A DNA stretch of 64,000 nt, from NCBI GenBank assembly GCA_963724015.1, contig CAVRTM010000002.1, forward strand, positions 91,478 to 155,477, read 5' to 3'. The DNA comes from CAVRTM01 sp963724015 (lineage in GTDB: Bacteria > Actinomycetota > Actinomycetes > Actinomycetales > Dermatophilaceae). Shown here one piece after another: positions 52,122 to 59,119 of this stretch. Below the pieces are notes generated by a model. The model was not told where the DNA came from, searched no databases, and worked only from the letters and a program-made list of their open reading frames with translations. A program made the translations under genes and the position numbers. Within the stretch, counting starts at the first letter, position 1, and each line of letters begins with the position of its first letter.

Positions 52122-52994
52122 TCACGGGGCGAGCCCTAGGTGGCCCTTTACATCCTTTACCGAGGGGGCGTAGTGGCTTCGGTTCATGATGCGCATGTCC
52201 CGCAGGCGGGTCAGTTCCAGTAGTGGTGTCAGCTCGCCGTCCGTGATCGTTGTCGAACCGTAGAGGTACAGGCGTTCCAGGTGCAGCAGGCCCGCGATCG
52301 GCCCAAGACTTTCGACGCTGCCGCCCTCACTGACATCGAGCTCCCGGAGCGCGGTCAGCCCGCTCAGGTCTGCCAGCGAGGTGACGCGGCGACACGACGC
52401 CAGGTCGAGTTCGGTCAGCACCGGTGAGCCGGTGCGGGCCAGTGCCGTGGTGTCCTCGAGCGGAGCGAGGTTGATCCCGAGGTGGGCCAGCTGGGGCAGG
52501 GCCTCGATGCCATCGAGGGAGCGAATGGCGGGACGGTCTTTCATCCGCAACGACCGCAACGACGTGAGGTGAGCCAGCGGGGCCAGATCACGGCCGGCGT
52601 AGGCGCCCAGGTACAGGTCCTCGACGCCCGTGGCGTCGGCGATGGTGCCGATGACCTGCGCCCAGGAGCAGGACAACGCCCGAAGCCGAGGTAACGCTGC
52701 AAGCTCGATGCGGGTCATCGACCCGGCCTGGACCCGGAACTCTTCCAGCGAGTCGGACAGGTCATGGACAGGGGACAGATCCCTGATCGTTCGAGCCAGG
52801 ACATCGAGGCGACGCAGGGGCAGGCCCCGGATGAACTCCAGATCATGGCCGACGAACCCGCGGGCGTAGTTGGCGATCAGGCCGTCAGCACCGGAGGCCA
52901 TGAAGGCCTCGCCCGTTCGTCGTGTCCACGCGCCTCGCAGGTCGAAGTCCAGGCGGCCAGCATGATCCGGCACCACGACAAATCCCTGATCCAT
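52122..52994 (-). CDS. Leucine-rich repeat protein
   Basis: A 290-residue soluble protein without signal peptide. From about residue 70 it has eight or so LRR units of 20-23 residues (LPRLRALSCSWAQVIG, GVEDLYLGAYAG, LTSLRSLRMKDRPAIRS, LTALRELDVSEGG, LLHLERLYLYGSTTI). The N-terminal 65 residues (DQGFVVVPDHAGRLDFDL) form a separate small domain. LRR arcs bind proteins, so an interaction or immunity-type role is possible, but no partner gene is visible. ATG 52994 is the preferred start. Confidence 0.75.
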   Translation of the reverse strand: MDQGFVVVPDHAGRLDFDLRGAWTRRTGEAFMASGADGLIANYARGFVGHDLEFIRGLPLRRLDVLARTIRDLSPVHDLSDSLEEFRVQAGSMTRIELAALPRLRALSCSWAQVIGTIADATGVEDLYLGAYAGRDLAPLAHLTSLRSLRMKDRPAIRSLDGIEALPQLAHLGINLAPLEDTTALARTGSPVLTELDLASCRRVTSLADLSGLTALRELDVSEGGSVESLGPIAGLLHLERLYLYGSTTITDGELTPLLELTRLRDMRIMNRSHYAPSVKDVKGHLGLAP

Positions 52995-53250
52995 GTCGGC
53001 ATCATGCCGCAGCAGGGACCTACATCCGGACACCAGCGTGAGGTGTTCAGCGTCAAGGGGTGGGCGGGTGCCCGTGTCCTGTCGTCGGTCCCTGCAAAGG
53101 GGTTATCGAGCTGGGCTCGGCAGCGTGTGATCGGGTTGTGTCGACGACGGGACGGGGCGGCCTGCGATGTCCGACGAGATACCGCAAGGGTTCTCGATGC
53201 CGCGGAAGGCTCGCCCCGCGCCAGCCTGACGTGCTGATCCGCGAATGGGG

Positions 53251-53964
53251 TTATGCCGCAGCCACTTCCAGGGGTCGGGTGCCGTGGGCGGCGACGGCCG
53301 GGTTCCACGCGTGTTGGTGGATGATCACGGGGTGGAGCTGGCGCAGGATCGCGCCGGCGACGGCGGTCTGGGCCTGGGTGAGCTTGTTGGTCTCCCGGGT
53401 GGTCAGGTGCCGGTAGCGGGCGACGTAAACCCGGTTGGTCAGTAGGCATCCCCACACCGCGCGCCAGGCGGCGACCCGCAGCCTGGGACGCCCGGCGCCG
53501 GTCGGGCAGGCCCGGCCGGTAAAGGTGCCCGACATCCGTTCCCGCGGCACGAGGCCGGCGTGTCTGACCACCGCCCGGGCGGAGGTGCACCGGGTCAGGT
53601 CGCCGGTCTTGGCCAGGATCGTCGCGGCCCCGACCGATGACAGCCCGTCGATGCTGCAGGCCAGCTCGGTCAGGTGCAGCTCCTCCAGGACGGCGACCAT
53701 GCGGGCCTCGGTGTCGGCCAGCTCGGCCTTGGCGTGGTCACAGTCGTCGATGACCGAAGCGATGCGTTCGAACGCGGCCGGCCGGTGCGCGCTCACCCCG
53801 GCCGGGTCAGTCTAGGCTGCGAACAGCCTGCGCACGATCCGCAGGCAGGGCCGGACCTTGCCGCGGCGGGTCACCTCGCGGCGCACGGCGTGCTCGAACC
53901 GGGCCGCGCCAAGGCGTCGGGTGCGAGCCAGGTCGCCGCCGTCGCGGTCGACGGCCACGCTCAT
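53251..53964 (-). pseudogene. IS110-family transposase relic, different subgroup
   Basis: Only the C-terminal part of a transposase remains. It reads EHAVRREVTRRGKVRPCLRI, an in-frame TAG at 53812-53814, then the coiled coil FERIASVIDDCDHAKAELAD and the Transposase_20 domain (IDGLSSVGAATILAKTGDL, VVRHAGLVPRERMSGTF, NKLTQAQTAVAGAIL). The N-terminal DEDD domain is missing. The sequence is clearly unlike the IS110 copies at 41 and 58 kb, so it records an older insertion. Confidence 0.8.
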
Positions 53965-54365
53965 CGCGGCGACCCGCGAGCACCGGAGCACGCACCCAGA
54001 ACTGCACCGGTATCGGCGGAGAGTCCCGGGTCACAGTCGCCTTGGACCGTCCGCTGCCCGCCCAGACCGTCACCGTCCAGGTGTGCGTGAAGGAGACCTG
54101 CCGCAGTCTGGTCGCCAACGGATCAAAGGCCCCGAGCCGCGTGTCATCGTGCCGCACCCTGCACTCACGTCCTAGCGAGAGGTACCCGTCACGATCTGGG
54201 TCGCAGGCGACGACGGCAAGGTCTTGCTGCCTTCGGTGACCACAACAGTTGCTCCTACCTGACAACAGCCCAACGCGCCCCGCTGTGACACGGTCTTTTA
54301 CGGCGCCGCGGTCACGGTCTCGCCGACCCCGTGACTGAGTCCACCCCTGCGGACATAATCGGCCC
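53965..54365. other. Gap with a possible minus-strand protein fragment
   Basis: On the minus strand about 54000-54240 reads DLAVVACDPDRDGYLSLGRE, then RQVSFTHTWTVTVWAGSGR, with moderately good codon bias but no matching start or stop. It may be a fragment of an exported beta-rich protein broken by the old IS110 insertion. Otherwise nothing is recognised. Confidence 0.3.
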
Positions 54366-54863
54366 ATGCCCTCAGGTCGGCGCTTGTCGAACCACGTCAG
54401 CTGGTCCAGCACACCAGTGCCATGGTGGCGTCGGGCCGCGCGGATGATGCCGACAGTCCTCGGGGCAGTGCTGGAGCTCACGGCTGCCGGCGGGGGCTCG
54501 CTGGGGGGCGGAGGCGAAGCGCTCGACCCGCGGATGGGCTCCGATGCGGACGAATCACTCGGGCATGTCACGGTCGCAGGCGTGGGCGGCGGGATGCCGG
54601 CGGCGTATCCGTCACCCCAGGTCGTCACCATCTACGCAGATCGCGCCACGATCACGCCTGGGCTTCACCAGTTGACCTTGCCGTTGACGTTCCTGCGTGT
54701 CACGAACGCCGGCCCGGCTGGACTCCGTTGGTCGCGTCGCAAGGCGGCTGACACCACGTGGGTGGTCGAAACCGAAGGCACAGACGTTGCCCTGACCTTC
54801 CGTGGTCGCTGGCTGCTCCTGGCGCAGCTTGGCTCGCTCGGTGGATGGCCCGAGCCGATCTGA
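54366..54863 (+). CDS. Hypothetical protein
   Basis: A 165-residue frame with good third-position bias throughout. The first 75 residues contain a Gly-rich stretch (ELTAAGGGSLGGGGEALDP), perhaps an exported or lipoprotein-like start, but the signal is not clear. The second half (VVTIYADRATITPGLHQLTL, WVVETEGTDVALTFRGRWLL) looks like a small beta-rich domain. No family is recognised. It ends 113 bases before the convergent mraY stop. Confidence 0.45.
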   Translation: MPSGRRLSNHVSWSSTPVPWWRRAARMMPTVLGAVLELTAAGGGSLGGGGEALDPRMGSDADESLGHVTVAGVGGGMPAAYPSPQVVTIYADRATITPGLHQLTLPLTFLRVTNAGPAGLRWSRRKAADTTWVVETEGTDVALTFRGRWLLLAQLGSLGGWPEPI

Positions 54864-54976
54864 GTCCGACGTAGGCTCTCGCCGCGTGGCGCGCCCACAA
54901 GCCCCCGCCAAGGTGGGCGGTCGTCCACGTGCCGAGGGCATTGACAGGTCAGGCGATGCACGTGGCGGTGCGCGGA

Positions 54977-56089
54977 CTACAGACGGACTACCCATTCGCC
55001 GTAGAACAGGCCCAGTCCGGCAAGGATGCAGATGCCCGCGACGATCCAGAAGCGGATGACGATAGTGATCTCGGGCCAGCCGACGAGTTCGAAGTGGTGG
55101 TGGATGGGCGCGATCCGGAAGACGCGCTTCCCGGTTAGCCGGAAGCTGGCGACCTGGATGATGACGGACAGGGTGACGAGGACGAAGAGTCCGCCCAGGA
55201 TGCCGAGGAGCAGCTCGGTCCGGGTGAGGATGGCCAAACCGGCCAGCGCCGCCCCCAGGCTGAGCGACCCCGTATCCCCCATGATGATCTGGGCCGGGGA
55301 GGCGTTCCACCAGAGGAAGCCGAAGCAGGCCCCGGCGACGGCAGCCGACACCATGGCGAGGTCGAGTGCGTCGGCCACCGGGTAGCAGCTGGGTCCCGGC
55401 GACACGGCACAGCCCTCGTTGTGCTGCCAGAGGCTGATCATCGTGTACGCCCCGAAGACCATGGCGGAGGCGCCGGTGGCCAGGCCGTCCAGGCCGTCGG
55501 TGATGTTGACCCCGTTCGAAGCGCCGGTGATGAGGAGGTTGGCCCACAGGAGGAACAGCACTGCGCCCAGGGCCGGTCCGGCGAAGGCCAGGTCCAGGCC
55601 CGTGTCCCTTACGAACGAGATCGCGGTCGATGCCGGTGCGCGGCCCGCCCCGTCGGTGGTCCACAGCGCGAGGGCGGCGAAGGCTACGGTCACCAGCGCC
55701 TGCCCCGCGAGCTTCTGCCGGGAGGTCAGGCCGAGGTTGCGCTCCTCGCGGATCTTTGTGTAGTCGTCGAGGCACCCGATCAGCCCGAGACCGACGAGCA
55801 GGAAGAGCACGAGGAGGGCGCTGACGGTGATCCGGCCGGTGGTCACCCGGGCCAGGTCTGCGGCGTGCAGGGCGAGCACGGTCGCGTGCGAGCCCACGTA
55901 GCCAAGAAGTACTGCACCGATGATCACGGCCCCACCCATGGTCGGCTTGCCGCGCTTGACGTGATGCAGGGCGAGGTCGTCGTGGATTGGCTGGCCGTAG
56001 CCGCGTCTGACGAGGAATCGGATGAGCAACGGAGTTCCGAGTAGCGCCACAACCATGGCGATGCCACCGGCGAGCATCACGTTGACCAT
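54977..56089 (-). CDS. mraY: Phospho-N-acetylmuramoyl-pentapeptide transferase, orphan copy
   Basis: An integral membrane enzyme that makes lipid I from UDP-MurNAc-pentapeptide and undecaprenyl phosphate; 370 residues, ten helices. Catalytic signatures are intact: GLIGCLDDYTKIREERNLGL (Asp pair), LITGASNGVNITDGLDGLA, SPAQIIMGDTGSLSLGAALA and the APIHHHFE triple His. ATG 56089 follows CAGGAGAG. It stands alone: no murE, murF, murD, ftsW or murG flank it, so this is outside the division/cell-wall cluster where mraY normally lies. It may be a second copy, for example one tolerant of an MraY inhibitor. Confidence 0.93.
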   Translation of the reverse strand: MVNVMLAGGIAMVVALLGTPLLIRFLVRRGYGQPIHDDLALHHVKRGKPTMGGAVIIGAVLLGYVGSHATVLALHAADLARVTTGRITVSALLVLFLLVGLGLIGCLDDYTKIREERNLGLTSRQKLAGQALVTVAFAALALWTTDGAGRAPASTAISFVRDTGLDLAFAGPALGAVLFLLWANLLITGASNGVNITDGLDGLATGASAMVFGAYTMISLWQHNEGCAVSPGPSCYPVADALDLAMVSAAVAGACFGFLWWNASPAQIIMGDTGSLSLGAALAGLAILTRTELLLGILGGLFVLVTLSVIIQVASFRLTGKRVFRIAPIHHHFELVGWPEITIVIRFWIVAGICILAGLGLFYGEWVVRL

Positions 56090-56520
56090 TTACTCTCCTG
56101 GGTGGGATGTTCGGGGCATCGGGAGGGGCCGCTCATGGCGCTCTCCTACGAACGGTCCCGGCTCGGCGTCAGAACGAACCCTGCCCCGTCAGGAATTCAC
56201 ACCGTGGTGCACCGACCATGCAAGGTAGCCGCTCCTTCGGGCCCTCCTGGGAGACCACGCCGATGGAGCCCATCTGCCGCCCCCCAAGACCGGCCATAAC
56301 TAGCTGCCGCCCCACCCTCAGACCGCGGGAGCCGGAGCATCGTGCCACCTTCGCCCAACGTCCGCACAAGCCGCAGACATCCTGCGCTGCGGCTCTCCCG
56401 GGATCTGCTGCGACCCGAGCCGTCATGCCCATGACAGAGCATCTGGGCTGACGCCCCAGGGCCGGTTCCGTGCTGGGCGACTCGTTAGGGTGGTCATTCC
56501 GAATCGGAGGGAGCATCCGC
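56090..56520. other. Divergent intergenic region of mraY and VOC genes
   Basis: A 431-base gap that should contain both promoters. I see no gene, RNA or convincing operator. Confidence 0.5.
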
Positions 56521-56925
56521 ATGACCGCCGCCGCAACCGCACAGCACATCCCCGGCGTGGGCACCGTGTACCTCGCGGTGAGCAATCAGGACCGTGCGCT
56601 CGCGTTCTACCGCGACATGCTCGGCTTCGAGGTGCGCACGGACACCGAGTTCGGTGAGGGCTTCCGCTGGGTCGAGGTGGCTCCAGCCGGTGCGTACACG
56701 GTGATCGCCCTCGTGCCGCCGATGCGCGAGGAGGACCCGCAGCCTGGTGGCAATGCGCCGTTTGGCTTCGACACGCCCAACCTTGAGGCAGCGATGGCCG
56801 AGTTCAGGTCGCGCGGCGTCAAGTTCGAGGACGTGATGGGCGGCGAAGGTCCCGTGCCGCCGATGGCGTACTTCCGCGACCCCGACGGCAATCGCATACT
56901 GCTGGTCGAGGAGGCCAAGCGTTGA
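56521..56925 (+). CDS. VOC (glyoxalase/bleomycin-resistance fold) protein
   Basis: A 134-residue single-chain VOC metalloprotein. The first half-motif is VYLAVSNQDRALAFYRDMLG, and the second includes FGFDTPNLEAAMAEFRSRGV. The C-terminal FRDPDGNRILLVEE gives the metal-binding Glu. ATG 56521 follows CGGAGGGA. Members include dioxygenases, glyoxalase-like enzymes and drug-binding proteins; the role here is not known. Confidence 0.85.
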   Translation: MTAAATAQHIPGVGTVYLAVSNQDRALAFYRDMLGFEVRTDTEFGEGFRWVEVAPAGAYTVIALVPPMREEDPQPGGNAPFGFDTPNLEAAMAEFRSRGVKFEDVMGGEGPVPPMAYFRDPDGNRILLVEEAKR

Positions 56926-57069
56926 CAGCCGCCAGCACCTGACGTTCCGGAAGGCTCCACCGTGCGAGCGCCGCAACGAGCGCGTGCTCGCCGACAGCGC
57001 GCCGCCCGGCCGCGCACGGATCGCCGGCCAACCCATGAACCGATGGACGTCCGGACCTGGACGCAGGCC

Positions 57070-57609
57070 TCAGAAGACCGACGGCGGCCAGCGATGCCTG
57101 CGCCACTCGTCCCATGTCGCAAATCCATCGGGTGGGTCGTCAATGGGTTCACTGCCGTCGAGTTCACCTGGCGTTGGGATGTTCATGTTGGCAGCCCACT
57201 TGGCGAGTTCCTCGTCGGACATGGGCCAGGTTGTGTTCGGCGCTCCGGCTTGGCGCAGATCACGTCGTCTCCGCTGCTCGGCTGGGGTGAGTTCGAAGTA
57301 GCGCAGCTCCACCATCGCGCCGAGGTCTGCTGCTGCCTGTCGCAGAGCAGAGCGCTCGTCTCGACCCCAGAGGCCGTAGTCGATCACGACGTTGTTGCCG
57401 AGTTCGAGGGCGCGCAGCCCGATCTGGATGAGCCGTCCTTCGATCACGTCCTGGGCCGATGGCGGATTCTCGTGCCCGTAGAGCGCCTTCACCCATTCGT
57501 CCTTCGTCAGACGAAGTGCCTTCTGCTCGATCTCGATGCGCCGGGCAGCAGTGGTCTTCCCGGTGCATGGGAGACCCACGGTCAAGAACAGCGTGGGTTG
57601 CCTCATCAT
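57070..57609 (-). CDS. P-loop kinase-like protein (AAA_33 family)
   Basis: A 179-residue small ATP-binding protein. Walker A is LTVGLPCTGKTTAARRIE, followed by LRLTKDEWVKALYG, ALELGNNVVIDYGLWGRDER and YFELTPAEQRRRRDLR, typical of predicted small-molecule kinases related to zeta toxin and chloramphenicol phosphotransferase. Start MMRQPTL at 57609 has GAGGGGGAG just upstream; longer in-frame starts run into the IS. IS110 copy 2 lies only 48 bases upstream of the start, so its native promoter may have been separated or replaced. Confidence 0.78.
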   Translation of the reverse strand: MMRQPTLFLTVGLPCTGKTTAARRIEIEQKALRLTKDEWVKALYGHENPPSAQDVIEGRLIQIGLRALELGNNVVIDYGLWGRDERSALRQAAADLGAMVELRYFELTPAEQRRRRDLRQAGAPNTTWPMSDEELAKWAANMNIPTPGELDGSEPIDDPPDGFATWDEWRRHRWPPSVF

Positions 57610-57688
57610 CTCCCCCTCACCGAGTGCACGCCTCATCATTGCTGACATTCGCTCATGCCGCTGTCCCCGGTCATGGCTCCCTTCTGTG

Positions 57689-58876
57689 TCAACCGGTGGC
57701 TGCGAGGGCGGTCGTAGTCTTGGTGGCGGCGGGTCCGGGAAGTGGCTTGTCCGAAGTGCCGGTGTGGGGTTGTGGGCCGGCCGCGCTGGAGTCAGAGTCG
57801 TCACCCCGTTGCCCTCCCGGGCCCGTCACACTTGCGGAAGCGAGGTCGGCGAGCATGGTCCGGAAGACGATGTCGGACAGGCGCCGTTTGAGGCAGCGCA
57901 TGGCTTCCATCGAGCTCTTTCCCGAGGCCTTCCTCCGGTCGTAGTACTCCCGCCCTTCGGTGGGCGTTCTGAGCTGCACGATGGCCATCGTGTGCAGCAC
58001 CCGGTTGATCTGACGGTTGCCTGCCCTGGACAGCCGGTGGCGCACGACATCGCCGGAGGACGCCTCGATCGGTGCGCTGCCGTTCCAGGACGCGAAGTGG
58101 TTCCGATTCGGGAAACGGGTGATGTCCCCGACCTCGACCAGCAGCCGCGCGGCCCCGGTCGGGCCGATGCCGTGCAGCCCCAACAGCGATGTTCCGGTCG
58201 CAGCCAGCAGAGCCCGAAGCTCCTTGTCGGCGTCCTTGCTGCGCCGGTAGATCCGCTGCAGGTCCGTGACCAGCTCGGCCGCGACCCGCTTGCGGGTCTT
58301 GCCCCCGAGGTCACGCGGGCGCACCCCAGCCAGGATGGTCTTTGCCTGCGCCGCAGACAAGAACAGCTTCGCTCCGCCGGGCACGAGTTCCAGCAGCAGA
58401 GCGTGCAGTTGGGCGATCTTGCGGGTGTGCTCCTCACCCAGGGAGCGGCGCCGGTCCACCAGCAGCCGCAGCACCGTCAGCTGCTCGTCGGCCACGACCG
58501 GGCGCAGCCCCGCCATCCGGGTCCCGACCAGCGCGACGGAGTGCGCGTCGGTCGCGTCGGTCTTGCGGCCCTGCCCGGTGGCGAACACCCGCGCCCGCGC
58601 GGACAGCTTCGGTGGCACGTCCACGACCCGCTCGCCATCGGCCAGGAGCCGGTTCGCGATGTGCCGGCCGATCCCGTTGCAGCCCTCGATCGCCCACACC
58701 CGATCCGGCCACCGGCGCGCGTACTCCAGCAGCTCGGCGTACCCATCGCGGTCCGTGGTGAACCGGCCACCGCCGACGATCGCCTCGTCGGCGTCCATGA
58801 CCTCGATGGTGACCGATCGCTTGTGCGGGTCCATCCCGATCACCACCGGCCCCGCGTTACCGTCGACCTTGCTCAT
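57689..58876 (-). CDS. IS110-family transposase, intact
   Basis: A 395-residue DEDD recombinase. The N-terminal RuvC-like domain has the acidic residues in IGMDPHKRSVTIEVMDAD, VWAIEGCNGIGRHIANRL and KTDATDAHSVAL. A coiled-coil linker around RRSLGEEHTRKIAQLHALLL is followed by the Transposase_20 domain (LLGLHGIGPTGAARLLVEVG, FASWNGSAPIEASSGD, with the conserved Ser, then AGNRQINRVLHTMAIV). ATG 58876 follows CGGAGGACAGC. It uses RNA-guided site choice if it behaves like characterised IS110 elements. Confidence 0.94.
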   Translation of the reverse strand: MSKVDGNAGPVVIGMDPHKRSVTIEVMDADEAIVGGGRFTTDRDGYAELLEYARRWPDRVWAIEGCNGIGRHIANRLLADGERVVDVPPKLSARARVFATGQGRKTDATDAHSVALVGTRMAGLRPVVADEQLTVLRLLVDRRRSLGEEHTRKIAQLHALLLELVPGGAKLFLSAAQAKTILAGVRPRDLGGKTRKRVAAELVTDLQRIYRRSKDADKELRALLAATGTSLLGLHGIGPTGAARLLVEVGDITRFPNRNHFASWNGSAPIEASSGDVVRHRLSRAGNRQINRVLHTMAIVQLRTPTEGREYYDRRKASGKSSMEAMRCLKRRLSDIVFRTMLADLASASVTGPGGQRGDDSDSSAAGPQPHTGTSDKPLPGPAATKTTTALAATG

Positions 58877-59110
58877 GCTGTCCTCCGACCTCGAACCTGA
58901 CTGGGCTGTCGAGCGGGGAGGGCAACGCTACTTCGAGCAGAGCAAACCCTTCTTGAGCCTCTCCCGGCCCTTGCGGTGCCCGGGCTGCGCATGCCATGTG
59001 AGAGCCACGACCCGAAGGAAGAGCAGCCGAAATGAGAGCGACAAACCCGGACACCTAGACCGAGCCTTGGCCAGACCCGATCCTGAGGTCAATGAAACAA
59101 GTAGCCGATG
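58877..59110 (-). ncRNA. Candidate bridge RNA region, IS110 copy 2
   Basis: The left end of the element upstream of the transposase is long, non-coding and identical in both copies. By position it corresponds to the IS110 bridge RNA locus. An antisense-like ORF of 65 codons overlaps it but shows no family features. Guide loops were not located by eye. Confidence 0.4.
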
Positions 59111-59119
59111 ACCGACTGC

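Larger units (their letters stand above)
57657..59110 (-). mobile_element. IS110-family element, copy 2
   Basis: 1454 bp, nearly identical to 41445-42899 and in the same orientation. No terminal inverted repeats are seen. The two copies start to differ at 57668 and 57671 near the left end and beyond 59110 on the right, which brackets the element. It carries an intact transposase preceded by a 234-base non-coding end. Confidence 0.88.

Noticed and set aside
58857..59054. A 65-codon frame in the IS110 left end, present identically in both copies (also 42646-42843)
   Set aside because: It has no family features and lies in the non-coding end where IS110 elements carry their guide RNA; identity between copies only reflects the repeated IS.
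41445..59110. Composite transposon moved as a unit by the IS110 pair
   Set aside because: IS110 elements are not known to form classical composite transposons, there are no inverted ends or target duplications, and both copies have their own border sequences. I report only the bracketing.
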